Positions 24,861 to 37,445 of a DNA stretch of 64,000 nucleotides are shown here, in pieces. A program made the translations under genes and the position numbers. Position 1 is the stretch's first letter, and the number at the start of each line of letters is the position of its first letter. The notes beneath the pieces were generated by a model that was not told where the DNA came from, did not search any database, and was given only the letters and a program-made list of their open reading frames with translations. This stretch comes from Owenia fusiformis (lineage: Eukaryota; Annelida; Polychaeta; Sabellida; Oweniidae), in NCBI GenBank assembly GCA_903813345.2, contig CAIIXF020000010.1:19539181-19603180 (forward strand), read 5' to 3'.

Positions 24861-27800
24861 TATATATTGTGAGAAGGACTGCATAGGAGGGCTTTAAGTA
24901 AACTTGTGAAATGACATTGTTTTTGAAACTTACTTAACAACATTTAAGTCCCAAGTGAATAAAAAGTATTGGTATTTTTCTCTTTAAGAAACCAATTATC
25001 GACTAGACTCCACAGAAAATAATTCAAAGTGACATTAATAGGCAATTTGATTGTATAAATTAATATTAAAAGCCAGTTATAAATTGCAATAAATGACATA
25101 ACAGTGTAATAAATGCCTTTGTGGAATACAAGTGAACCGATGATCTGACATAAAGTAATGAGTACCATATATTGTTATAGCCATTGGGTATGGGTATGGT
25201 CTTATGCCACACAATGAGCTCAACAAGGGACCCTGGTTTGTGATCAAATTATAAGTTAAGGAAGAAGGATTGGTTTTGTGGGGTTTTGCAAAGAACGTGA
25301 AACGTCCTAACCCTACCTGCCTACCCTTCTATTGACAGATTGAAAGCCCATGGTGTCAATTATTATATGTGAGCTCAAAAATTTGGTTCTGAATAAATTC
25401 ACGATTTTTCGAACAAAATGTCCCTCAAAAACCACTTTTTAAAAACAGTTTCACACATCACATTTTGAAATCATTGGAAAATAAGACTACAATATTAGCT
25501 AAAGTGGTTTTCATCATGAAACCAAGGAGGATTGGCTCCCAGGATCGAAACTCGATATTTTCCAACAATGAAAATGTCGTAATGTCGTTATTTTCTGAAA
25601 TTAAAACCGACTATTAATTCGAAATAAACAGTTCAGAAGATTCGAACGATATCATTTCTTGTGAGTTTTGGAATTTTTCGATCGGAAAAGGCCATGCTTT
25701 CTCATGATGACAATGGCAGCCTGAATGGGTACTTTCAAAAATTTCTAAAATGTACAAAGAATTAAGATGCACTAGCCTAGCGGAGCATTGCCTCCAATGG
25801 CAGTATTTATTGATCAAAAGCACTAATGAACCTAAACACACCCCAGGGATGGCCAAGAATCCCATAAAAATCGACTGGAACCAGAGAGATTCGTTTAATA
25901 TGCAGCAAATTCCTATTTTACCATCTGGTATCGTTCTTTATAAACCAGTAATTGGATTATAAACAAGATACATGGTTGATCTTTGCATTAATACCCTAAT
26001 GGCTAACCAACTGTGTTTTTTCAATTGTTGAACTATCTTACTTTCTGATGGTAATTCTGGGATTATACAAGGCTTTTCAGTGAGCTATGAGTTTTTAATA
26101 GAATCAGATCTGCCAATATTTGGATAGAATACATCACAGTATGCCTCATTGCTTAACATATGAAGCGTGAAGTTTGATTTACATTTCAAACAAGTACAGG
26201 AATGCAACCTACTCAAAATGCTGCACTCCAGTGTCATGAATTGTGACGCCTGTAAGGATTAACACGATGATTGTGTCCACGCAATATCATTAGTTGGAGT
26301 TTTGATACAAGTTTACATTTCACATCTTTGAAAATAAAGTATATTACGGTAAATTCGGTCCTCATGATGATAATTCTTTTATTCCATCCATTATTTGACG
26401 TATCACATTTTCTGTGAATATCTACACGTTATGGTAGAACAAATAGTCCAAAATCAGTATATTTTTTTTAAAATGTGTCGAAATGACACTTCCCAGATTT
26501 TGCTGAAAGTACCTTAAATTGTCATGCATGTTAGATGATTACAATGTACCCTAATATCACCAAACAATGTTCACTTGCTCTGCAGTACACAAAATCTAAC
26601 TATCACATCATATCTAGTTTGAAATACATTCCCGGTTGATAACAATCACTGATGCATGACACGGCCTTCTTAAATAGACCAATCTATCATCCATGTTATT
26701 AATCTTGTTTGAACGACATTGTATCCATTAGTCTGGGCAATCTGACCGAGGGGGGCAGAATATGTCTCTGAAGACTCTTTTTAGGCTAAAACATACCAAA
26801 TAAATTAATAGTGGCCCCAGTTAAAGTCACCTTAGACATCAACAGTTTATAACAATATGATCAGAAAACACAATAAGCGACATTTGAAAAATTAGCAGAC
26901 CATCAGCTCTTGGAGATCTAACCCTTTCATGAAAAATTCTTCACCTGTATCAAAATAAAGATCATCAAGGAATTGCTGGCCCAGAGATAATCACTCTTGA
27001 CACAACTAGCACAAGGCTTATTTTGAATGAAGACGCAGAATCTCTTATGTTTAAAAAAATCTTAATTTACTTTGTAAATATAGCTCTTAAAAACCCAGAC
27101 TTTCTATATTTTGATTAAGATAATCGAAAGCCAGATACTAATCCGATAAGGGATGAAGCGCGTGTGCTTCCGTTGAAGTGCTCCATTCGATGCTGGGTGA
27201 TATGACGTAGTTTTCAGATCATCGTACTTTTGTAATCTCCAAGTTAATATGCCCGTATTTGAAAAGACTGAACAAGTTTCAACTTTAGTGGATCAAACAG
27301 CAGAGTAGACTGAATAGCCTGAGGGAGATCTGATCTAATTTAATTCAATGTTAGCTTGACCTTCTTTCAACCAAGACAACTTCTCTTTATTTCCAATTAT
27401 GTACCATGGGGTTTGCGTTTGGCAATCATTGCCACTGCGTAAGGGTGGAACCCAAAAAGAGTATACCAGATATAAAAATATACTAAGTCGCCCCCAGAGG
27501 CTTGTTAATGTTCGTTGTCATTTACTTCGGCAGTACATTAGTCCTGCCTTTTATTGTTACCTTTGTGTCAAGTTTTGGACGACACTGGTTGAATCGTAGA
27601 AACATGTATTGCTTAATGTAATCACAGTGGGCTTAATTTGCAGTAGTAAGCAATACGATTCATCGTTTGTTTCACCATATTTGTTAAATTCATCACGGTT
27701 CATTTTCTTTTAGAGTTCGATATGTTCTGATCGAATCTAATTTGTCAGTTCCAGCCAAGTATAGAGCATCATTTCAAACATCCCAATCCCCGTGCAGGAT

Positions 27801-28190
27801 ATTTCGTGGAAATTGAGATAATTAGGTCTCCAATCCCCTCAAAGCCATTGATAAGACGAAGCCAAAAATAACAGAGAATTGGTTTTGTAAATGGTTCTAT
27901 TTAGCGTTTTGATGCTAGCTCTTTATTTCAAATAGGAAATTGAATTGGATAAAATGGGTATTAGAAAAAGAACAGCAGATTCTTAAGTCTATCGATTTGT
28001 GTTGATTGTAATGACTAGGAGGATGACGATGACATCACAGAGATACGTTGAGTTTTAAAGACATCTCCAAAGACACATGCTAAAATCAGGAATGAATGTG
28101 TCCTTATTGACAGACTAATACCTCATAGGAAATATTTTATCCAAAAAGCTTTAGAGAAATCGTTACTCAATAGTCAATATATTAACAGTT
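24861..28190. other. Intergenic, no gene recognised
   Basis: About 3.3 kb. Longest open frames are under 90 codons without family resemblance. A TGAAAGCCCATGG motif occurs at 25341, shared with several other places in the window. Confidence 0.5.
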
Positions 28191-28210
28191 GTGTAAAATC
28201 GGAATGTTCC

Positions 28211-28258
28211 CAATTCCAATAGGGAAAGTTTTGCGCTACCAGCGGGAGGATATAAGTA
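28211..28258 (+). promoter_or_regulatory. Core promoter of the FGase-like gene (CCAAT and TATA)
   Basis: TATAAGTA at 28251-28258 lies 122 bp before the ATG at 28380, and a CCAAT-like CCAATAGG lies about 35 bp upstream of it. The spacing would put transcription start near 28280 with a ~100-nt 5'UTR. Confidence 0.5.
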
Positions 28259-28379
28259 AGAGGGATTTGAGGAAATTGAAAACAATACATGCCTGATTTG
28301 GAAACTAATATGGGGATTTGAATGGCGTAAATGTACTGTAGTATTGGGAACCTCATCCAGACTAGAGATATACGCCAAC

Positions 28380-29516
28380 ATGAAGGCAGAGATCACAAAT
28401 TCATTACTGCTTCTTATCACAATCTCTATGCTTTTTCTCGCAACATTGGCGGGAGATTATAAACGAGTTTTCGGAAGGTATGGCTACACGGAGTGCATAT
28501 CGGGTGACTTAAATGTTATAATAATAATTCCACATGGCGGAAGACTAAAACCACCAGATATTCCAGATCGGCACAATGGCTGCGACTATGATAAGGATAA
28601 AAATGAATGTAGATGGAGTCACAACTGTAGTGTTGAGAAACGGGACCCTGAGAATTGTGCGCCTGTTTTGTCAAGTGATGCGTTGACTATAGATCTTGCA
28701 AAGAGAGTAGCAAATGACCTTAAGGTATTCCTTGGGAAAAGGCCCCATGTGATAATCAGTCATTTACATAGATCAAAGATGGATGCCAATCGTGCAATTG
28801 AAGAAGCGGCATTCAACAATACATACGCCAAGGCGGCTTGGGAGGACTTCCATGACTATATAGGACATGCAAAGGCGTCAATCCATGGACGAGGAATTTT
28901 GTTTGATTTTCACGGACAGAGTCATCCGGAAGGTTGGGTAGAGTTAGGTTACTTATATCGGCATGATATCCTAGATGCTGGTAATCTAAACCCAAATAGT
29001 TCCTCTATAAGGAGCCTTGCTCAATATGCAGATGTATCATTTGAGGAGTTAATTCGTGGAAAGACAAGCTTCGGAGGAATCCTTCAAGAGTTTTCTTACA
29101 AAACCATTCCATCTCCAAACTTCCCTAGCCCCAAGGGAAGGAAGTACTACAGAGGAGGGTATAATACACGACGCCATGGGTCCAGATACGGTGGTCTCAT
29201 TGATGCCATACAAATAGAGACCCCAATGATTTTACGTCACAGAGAAACAATCTCCAGGTATGCAGAGGATCTTGCAAGAACCATTAAGAAATATTTGGAA
29301 ATACATTATGCAACGAAAACAACTCCCAAACCTATGGATTTCATAACTGTCAAAATGGATTTAAACTCAACAAATGAGGTTATTGCAGATATTGTGCAGG
29401 CCTCACATAGCAAGGCCAGTACATCATGTTTGGAATCATCTGCATATATTACATTTCTCGGACCCACGTTTACACTAAGCCTGTACATGCATGTTTTTAT
29501 TGTACATTCAGTCTAA
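28380..29516 (+). CDS. Secreted N-formylglutamate amidohydrolase-like protein (single exon)
   Basis: 378 residues, no intron. The frame is open upstream to 28344, but that codon is TTG; the first ATG (28380, A at -3) starts a clear signal peptide (LLLLITISMLFLATLAG, residues 9-25). Family motifs of FGase-type zinc amidohydrolases are in order: PHGG at 51-54, SHLHRSKMDANR at 127-138, FDFHGQSH at 175-182, GGYNTRRHG at 259-267 and IQIETP at 278-283. A Cys-rich insert lies at 68-93. The C-terminus (about 356-378) is hydrophobic after a small-residue stretch, compatible with a GPI signal. Bacterial relatives release formate from N-formylglutamate or act on N-formyl peptides. The extracellular substrate here is unknown, and catalysis is inferred from motifs only. 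Confidence 0.82.
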   Translation: MKAEITNSLLLLITISMLFLATLAGDYKRVFGRYGYTECISGDLNVIIIIPHGGRLKPPDIPDRHNGCDYDKDKNECRWSHNCSVEKRDPENCAPVLSSDALTIDLAKRVANDLKVFLGKRPHVIISHLHRSKMDANRAIEEAAFNNTYAKAAWEDFHDYIGHAKASIHGRGILFDFHGQSHPEGWVELGYLYRHDILDAGNLNPNSSSIRSLAQYADVSFEELIRGKTSFGGILQEFSYKTIPSPNFPSPKGRKYYRGGYNTRRHGSRYGGLIDAIQIETPMILRHRETISRYAEDLARTIKKYLEIHYATKTTPKPMDFITVKMDLNSTNEVIADIVQASHSKASTSCLESSAYITFLGPTFTLSLYMHVFIVHSV

Positions 29517-29800
29517 AGATATCGTGTAACTTTAATGCATCTCTTTCATGATCATCTCCGAGAGAGACAGTCATAACTTCCATGAAAATCTCCCAAAAAG
29601 GCATCCGATAAATTTCAAAATGAAGAAGAGATAGTTCATAGTTGACCTCCAAATTACCTCTTCCACGTATTTTTTTCGTTTCGTGGTATTTTCCCAAGAT
29701 CGGAAAAATTCGATTTTACATTAGAAGTTAGGAACTTCTTTTCGTGTATTCACTTTTACTTTATACAATGTATACGATGAAAAATGTGGAGAATTTCATC

Positions 29801-29806
29801 AATAAA
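29801..29806 (+). promoter_or_regulatory. Poly(A) signal AATAAA
   Basis: First AATAAA downstream of the FGase-like stop, 285 bp after it. Confidence 0.45.
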
Positions 29807-30229
29807 TTGAATTGTTAGATTATTGGAAATATGAACTATTTGTTCAGATATTTGTCAAAAATAAAACTACTCGTTGGGATCGTTGAATGGAAAATTCCCT
29901 TCTAAACGCCAAATTTCAAGAGTCAAAGGTATTTTCTAGGCAAGCAAAATGAATTCTAATGAAATATACGTGTACAGGTAGTTTTACAATACAGGCCAAT
30001 TCGAGCAATGTTCCTTTTTATTTTGATAATGTCCACTCCTTCATTTTGTAGTATTCAATTCTAAAACTATAATTCACGTACAGGTGTAGTCATTGTAGAC
30101 AATAGTTCCTCAACTGGTGCAATCTAATTTATCGATTCAAATAAGAAATGTTTAAATAGTCGACACTTTCTTTATGATTTTCTAGTTTTACTAATTCTGA
30201 AGATAATCAAACCTTTCAGTCTAAGGCTA

Positions 30230-30432
30230 GGCCAGGGGGCTACTATATATGTGCTTCAGGCCCGTAAACAGGATTTGCAAAGGGGGTGGGTCACTTTGAA
30301 AAATTCCAGGGGGTTCACTTGTGACAATTTGAAAAACTGCATGATTTTGAAAGATTTCTTGGCCGGGGGGGGGGGAGTTCGCTCGAACCCTTCGAACCCC
30401 CCCCCTCCCCTGGCTAAGGGCCTGTGCTTTAA
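30230..30432. repeat. Dispersed repeat, copy 2 (relative of 1517-1677)
   Basis: Shares CAGGCCCGTA, CAGGATTTGC, CTGCATGATTTTGAAAGA and a G-rich end with the reverse complement of 1517-1677. Ends in CCCTGGCTAAGGGCCTG, so its two ends form an imperfect inverted repeat. Confidence 0.6.
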
Positions 30433-32381
30433 ATCTTTTATTATCGTGATCAGTTCTCATTGCATAGTGACAAGAGAGTGTCTTTTCGCGTCTACAAAGG
30501 GATGTCAATTTGTCAATTTAAGCAGAGGAAATTGGGTTGATATTGAAAAAATACTAAATTATCACAGGATTTAGAAATTGATCCATATAATGCCTACAAA
30601 ATAGTGTAATAACCCAGTGCTTTATATTCTCAGGCATGGAGCTTATCTTGTTATAGATGTGATATGAATTCTAAATCAGATTTTTTATTGAAACGTATTT
30701 TCTTTTTTGACTCTTCTGGTACAGATGTGGTAGAGGATCAAATTTGTGATCAGTTTTGTCACGAATCAGCACAGAAAGTTGTTAAAAGAAAATGTATCTA
30801 GCCAGCCCTAATCATATAAACAAGACATAATGAAAATTGAATTGAAGATCGTCATTATCAGACAAGACAGAAATCATCATTGCAAAAACTGTATTGATGT
30901 GCTTTATATGTTATTCTAATCGGGAATTATCTCTTTAAAATCACAATTGGATCATTGCCAATTACTTCAAAAATAGGGTAATAGCCTATTTGGGCAAATA
31001 GTAACAGTCATGTTTCAGCCTTATTGTTGGGCCCTAATCTTATTACATTAAGAAGTTAAAGTGTGTGATTAATATACGAGCAAATACCCGATTTACTTGA
31101 ACTATTGCGTCTTGCTCTGTTGAATATATCTGTAAAGGGTTTCTGTGTAATATACTGCTACCCTGTTTTTTAAAATCTAGATACTATTCTAGTATATGTT
31201 CCAATTTATGATGCAACAAATAAGGTCATTCAAGCGGAACTGATTGAACGGTTTCATAGTAATAAAAGACATGCACAGTCGGATGGACAGAACCCCTACT
31301 TGATCCCATCTGGATGTGAAGCAGTGATTAAGAACTGGGATGAGTGATGTGGTGTCTACTCGAGCTGACACGATCAGATTGACTGCTAAATGAATCCAAT
31401 TATGGAATCCCTTATCCTCATAGATATAATCGCTGTACAATAATAGGCTGAGGCGATTCAATGAAATGCTATATCGTATATTGAGGTTTCAAAACAATAA
31501 GCTATCTTCGAGGGAATATAAAATAGTATTTGAAGAGATCTGTTTTTTATTTATGTTTTTGTTTACAAGCATGTTTTTATTTTTAAACATGATTACTTCA
31601 GACACGTCATTAGAAAAGATGGAACCTCTAGAAATTTTGGGAACTTGATAAAGTTAGATACTGCCCCCCCCCCCCAGGCAAAGGCTGACTACGGCATTAG
31701 CTCTCGTTATAAAAGTGCCAAGTAGAACAATAAGAACAGAGAATACGCCATCTCGCAAATTGCCCTGGTTACAAAAACGCCAAAGTTAACCAGATGAAAT
31801 TACAGAATACTCCATCGTTTATATTGAACCAAATTAAATAAGCTAGACACCAATGTTTTCAATAATCTTATTTGTCCAGTGATTTAGAAATCCCATGGTG
31901 CCTATAGAATTAAGTTACTGAGATGCCAACTACTATGTCTTTAATAAGCTAAATCCACGTTATCTAAAGAACTAATAGCTGATATTATCACCCGACATAA
32001 CCCTAGTCTTTCTAATCCATATGTAAATATCAAAAGATGGATCTTTTATTGTAAATATTGAAACTTGAAAAATCTCCATATGCATGTAGAAAATGAATGC
32101 CTCTTAAAATGGAAAACGTTTTTTTAAAGGAACGTCATTTTTCAGACTAATATCTTTAGCTCTAATACAGAAAACACAAAAATACAAAATCTATATAAAG
32201 ATGAGTGAAACATTAAAACGTATGAAGATTGTGGATTTCAAAAAATGACTTGACCCGAAAATATAAAACTAAAACAATTTTTCAAAAAGAATTATTACCA
32301 CCTTGCGGGCCAGTTCTAGGGGTTTTAGTGCTAGTTTAGAAGGCGTTCATTTTACTATATCTTAACGGTGGTAATAATACT

Positions 32382-32457
32382 AATAACGTCATTTCTGCGA
32401 GCAATATAGTGAAATATTGGACCTTGGGCCGAAACTGCCCTTAGAAATGACGTTATT
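32382..32457. repeat. Hairpin with 15-bp arms (AATAACGTCATTTCT)
   Basis: AATAACGTCATTTCT at 32382 and its exact complement ending at 32457. Immediately upstream a second inverted pair, ATTATTACCACC (about 32291) and GGTGGTAATAAT (about 32367), forms a neighbouring hairpin. Confidence 0.8.
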
Positions 32458-32525
32458 GTTCTATTATTCTCTATATAATATGTTTCACTCGATTCAACAG
32501 AAATACCTTTCTGACATGTCTGAAA

Positions 32526-32601
32526 AGTCTTGCTTCAAGACCTCCCCCCTCCCCTAAACTTCAACAACAGTTGAAGTAGATAAGGGTCTTGAAGCAAGAC
32601 T
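32526..32601. repeat. Hairpin with 17-bp perfect arms
   Basis: AGTCTTGCTTCAAGACC (32526-32542) and its exact complement (32585-32601), loop about 42 bases. Confidence 0.85.
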
Positions 32602-33036
32602 ACATGTACTTCCTGAACTGAAAAACGGATAAATATGACATTGAAATTAACCAGAGGATTATCTCTTAATTATAAATACAATTGATCTCATATTTTAGTT
32701 ATTGCTCAAATCCCGCACCACCAAATTCATCCACTAGGAATCATTCTAGTCACATTTATCGGAGAATGGCATCCGTGTATGATTGATTTGCTCTCATGAT
32801 ATAAGCCGTTTCATAGAATTCCTCCTGGTATCGATAACACAACATATTTCAAACTAAATTAACATTCCTTTTAGGAGGTTAAAAATGAAATTGAATTAAG
32901 CGGCCTTTTTTCGATTAGTTGCATTGTCAACTGTCTTACCATCTTGTATCTTGATAAATACCAATCTGGAGATTATTTCTAGAGTTATTGCAAATAGTTA
33001 TGATAACTAGAAATATAGCAGCTCCCGGAGTAGCAA

Positions 33037-33242
33037 ATCACATCGGACAAAACATATTTTATCGTATTATTCAACATGCATTACACGATAGAAATAACCA
33101 GAAAATAGTACAATACTGTAGTATGGTCTCCTTTTGGCAAAATCTACACCCGTGGGATGGCATTGGCAAACAGACGGACGGACGGACTGTTAGTCAGCTT
33201 CTCTACTGTATATTCCTGCCGAACTTTGTTTGGGTGGGGAAA
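33037..33242. mobile_element. MITE of the GACG-microsatellite family, copy 2
   Basis: Shares CTCC-GGAGTAGCAAATC and ACAAAACATATT with 59354-60637 and ends in ACAGACGGACGGACGG, then AACTTTGTTTGGGTGGGG. The ends ATCACATCGGAC and GTTTGGGTGGGGA are diverged inverted repeats. Confidence 0.65.
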
Positions 33243-34514
33243 TAAAGACACCGATGTCAAGGCCCACGCCGAACGCCGGTCATAAAAAGAGGTGACTAGT
33301 ATGTTATATTTAATTCACCCTTTTCTGTTTCTCATACCTGATTTTACATTTCTGTGGTTTTTAGATCGTTGGATATTTCTGTATTTTAAATGTTGCTTAT
33401 TCACCTCAACGAGTAATCACGTTAACAACTTTAATCTGAGATAAAAGTCACCATGAATCCATGATGATATTGAAACTGGGAACATACCGTTTGAAGCCTA
33501 ATAAACAGAGGGACAAGTTAAGAAGCTGATAATTTGATTAAGTCCGTCTTGATTTATACCACAGATATTCAGGCTATCACTTAACTCCAATTGATCAGAT
33601 ACCTCAAAAGAATTTTAATCAGCCAGTGGATGTAATACTTTATGTTCTTTGTAGTCCTCGTGCTTTATCCATTGATGGAATAATCCAATAGAATATCAAT
33701 AAGACACCAGAGTTATCTTTACATGTCAGGATATTAGCCATGGTACTAAGCCCAAATTGTTTGCTTTGAATTTGTGACATGTTTTCGACAAGATTAGGTT
33801 GGGTCTTAAAAGAATACATCGTCAAGGCTAAGCTATAATTAGGAGACTTACGATAGATAGTCACGAGAAAAAATTCCAAACAAACTGATCATTTGGGTAG
33901 TCAATCCATCAAATGGGTTCAAAACAAGTACTTTCATTTCCCGGTGTGAAAGAAATGGTGGTCCCCCAGGGATTATGGTCCCCTTTCTTCTGGCCCTGAT
34001 TGCGTATAAGATAATGAGGGAAAGAGTTGTATTTAGGTCATCATATAAATCAATGGAGAGTAGGACCATAATATGATAGGACCTCCTACCCCTTTACACC
34101 TGGTTTCATTTTCAGACTGAGATAGACGTATTACTGTGAGTGCTATGTATGAGGGGGCTGTCATCAAAAATCTTCCCACCTCAAGGTGATACAATATTTG
34201 TGATGAACTTTTAATATAGAGTGGCCAAATAAATTTGAAGCTTTTAAAAAAATCATAAGATAATCATTCTTATTGAAGTTGTTCGATAATATAAATGGAA
34301 AGTGAATTTCGAGAGGATCGTTCAGGACGTAATATATAAATCAGTTCAGTAGTTTAATCACAATTAATAATCACAAACGAATGTACAAATATTAAAATGG
34401 TTTTAACGTAAGATAAAAAAATAAAATAAATGTGCTTTACAACTTTTCGTCCATATTACAAATAATATACATACAATACAATTGCATAGAACTATTCGCA
34501 CAAGGCATTAAAAC

Positions 34515-34655
34515 GTAAAATGGCACAACCTGCCATTTGTTACAGATGCCAACCGCCATCCATCGAATGCCGAACGCCGGCCACAGCCCATCGAACACCG
34601 TCCACAAAAAGTTCAGACTATAACAATATGTCACCACTTGTGGTGGCGACAAAAA
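34515..34655. repeat. Copy 2 of the ~150-bp CACC family
   Basis: Starts AAAATGGCACAACCTGCCAT, has GAACACCGTCCACAAAAAG in the middle and ends ATGTCACCACTTGTGGTGGC. The most GC-rich copy. Confidence 0.75.
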
Positions 34656-35644
34656 ACCTTAGTAAGTACATCATTGACGTGTATATGAGCAACACAAATT
34701 ATTTTCGCGATCACCCTTCCCCTCGATATACTTATAGGCCGAGTTTAAACATTTTCAAAATCAGAAATGGTCTTAATGAATTATTTGTTGTTAACAAGAG
34801 ATCAACTAAATTCCCAATTTCCTAGTACTATAATGATGTGTTAGGCATAGAATAGTGTACAAATTTTTCCCAATATACATAAAAATCGAAGTAGGCTGTA
34901 AAAATCCAACAAATTACTGCAAATGTTCAAGTATAAATGTGTCCAGAATAGAGATAACTCTCCAGCAAGTTCTTTAAATGTTAGGCTCTCTTAGAACCTA
35001 CGTGTGAATTGAACCATTCAATCAATTGCAATGAGATTGTTCCTTTGAGGTTAAAAACTTAACTGGGCAATTTGGAGGCTAAATATTTTTTCTACCAATT
35101 GACATATTTCAGAGTTCTGCGAACTGTTAATCATCCCACTAGGTAGGTTTAGTTGCAACACAGCATATGTTTAGATTTTTCTCAGGAAATCAATATAATT
35201 AAATGTTTTCAAGGGTTCTTAAAAGAAATTGCTTCATTGGAATGAGTGGTGCAAACTTAGATAGGTCTTAAAGGTAACCATCGCCAATTTGGAAAGCCTT
35301 CCGAGCTCTGACTTAAATACAAAATGAGGCAGACTTGCCGATCTAAAAAAAAACTCTGAACTTGCGCCGATACCGTAACCTAATCGACACAGGCTGGATT
35401 CAGATCAAACACAAATCTATTAATTTTTTGTTTTAGTTGGTAGAACCATCTCTCACCTCTTCTATTCTTAGCTAATTCCACAGAGCAAGAATACTGTGGA
35501 ACACATTAATAAAACATATAGAGAGATGACCCATTGATCCAATCAATGTGCAACTAAAATCATCCTCCTTAGTGTCAAACATGAACAACTCTTTCATCAA
35601 TTGACACAATATAATTAAGAAATATAGACCGGAGATCAGGGGTA

Positions 35645-35750
35645 ATATCGTCGAATACACCCCGCTAGGCAAAAACCTTTTTGTACCCCGAACGACCGAA
35701 GGGAGTGAGGGGTTCGAAAGCCTTGCCCTGCGGGGTGTATTCGACGATAT
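35645..35750. repeat. Palindrome with 21-bp arms
   Basis: ATATCGTCGAATACACCCCG at 35645 and the exact complement ending at 35750, with weaker pairing inside (TACCCC / GGGGT). A frame on the minus strand runs through it but does not look like a gene. Confidence 0.85.
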
Positions 35751-36788
35751 AACACCTGCTCTGAAGTCTATATTACGATTCGAACATGAAAACTCACCAA
35801 ATTGTTTCGAATATTCATTATAGCCACTACCATTACCATCGCCACTACCATTACTACAGCCCGTCGTTATGACGTCACATATTACTCGTATTGTTCGCGA
35901 ATATACCCCGGGTAAAATGTTGACTTTGGTCACAGTTTATAGAAGGCCTGAATACATGTACAGTCATGTTCGAATCAAGATTGATCACTTTCAAATTACT
36001 ACATGAAAATATTCCCGATAGATTTCCCGAGTGAATATTTTATATGATAAACTTGGATTCTCAACTTAATCTTGTCTCTTATAATGGCAGGTGGGTACCC
36101 TGAGACTCAAAGACTACAGTTGCTTCATGATATCCAGTTGAACCTAAAAATAAGAAATCCAAAGACTACTGTGTACACAAATGCCATTTGTATATTTCAG
36201 ATTATTTAGTTTTTAGTGCAATAAGCCAGTGCAATCCAAGATAACAAAGTCATTCGTGTGCAATAAGAATGTATTTCTCCATATACTATTTCATAGTCTA
36301 GATTTCTTATTTTTAGATTCAACTGGCTATTATAAAGTTATTAACAGACTTTAGTGGAAGAGGCTCTGAATAGAACAAATAAAATTGTTCAAAGTTCAGC
36401 AAATTCAAAATATTGGCAAGGGTATCAAGTTTTGAACGTGTAGGGGCAGACAGTAAAATGCTTAGACGCACAAATGCCTCAAAAAGTGACCAAACCCTTA
36501 ATTTTGCTTGAGTATGTTATTCCTTGGTGACAGCTTTCCATGCAGTACACTGTCCTGATACCTTTTAAAAAATATTTACTTTGCATCTCAAAAGAGGGCT
36601 TCATCTACATATGTGAAAACACAAAATTGCATATACAAAAACCCCTCAGCTAGACTAACTTTACCACGAAGATACAATGCATGTTCTGTGTATGAATGCT
36701 CGAAGCACATTTATATTTTGAAATTTCCTTCAATTTGAGTATAATATACAGTAGCCATACTTTGAAGAGATCAGAAAATTATTGTGAA

Positions 36789-37019
36789 ATCCCACATAAG
36801 GTGGCAATTTTGACATTTCTAAAGAAGCAGCCATCTTGAAAAAAATATTTTTTTGTGAAAAACTATTCACCAATATACATCTTTCCACCAATTTCGAAGC
36901 AAATCCATCCACTAGTATTCGAGTTGTCTTCTGGACAGACAGACAGATGGATGGAAGGACGGATGGACTGACGGACAGAGGGTTTGACTATATCCCTACT
37001 GAACTTCGTTCGTTGGGAT
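36789..37019. mobile_element. MITE of the GACG-microsatellite family, copy 3
   Basis: Left ATCCCAC, middle AGCAGCCATCTTGAAA, then ACAGACAGACAG / GGACGGATGGACTGACGG, right GAACTTCGTTCGTTGGGAT. Same plan as 59354-60637 but with one body unit. Confidence 0.65.
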
Positions 37020-37387
37020 AATTACCCTCTCTGTAGTGAACACCTAACAAATATGAACGTTTTTCTCTGCAAAAAATGTTCAACGTATACAGGTTTTACT
37101 GTATTATAAGACTATTTACAGTACAAGTATATTAGTTGATTTGCTATCATATGGAAGAGCACAAGAGCAGCAAGGGAATAAGCCCCATATGGATAAATCA
37201 CTTGTGTTAATCCCTATTCAACAAAGATATATCTTGTTAAATGTTTGGGGAAACAACTATCAGTGGCATGATCTTATATGGAAGCTATACACAAGGGAGA
37301 AAATAAGAGATGCAGCTATAGTCAGTAACACAACACAATACAATATATTAGGGTCGTTCGAAAAGTTTTGCACGAAAGCTTCTCAAG

Positions 37388-37445
37388 AAAAAGTTGGAGA
37401 CAATAACAATTTGTCAACACTTGTGGTGACAAAGCGACATAAGAG
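37388..37445. repeat. Half copy of the ~150-bp CACC family
   Basis: Only the end is kept: AAAAAGTTGGAGACAATAAC and CAACACTTGTGGTGACA. Confidence 0.5.

Noticed and set aside
28344-28379. An upstream start for the FGase-like protein
   Set aside because: The codon at 28344 is TTG, and the ATG at 28380 starts directly at the signal peptide.
35472-35933. 153-codon minus-strand ORF
   Set aside because: It contains the 35645-35750 palindrome and low-complexity stretches, with no domain motif or splice context.
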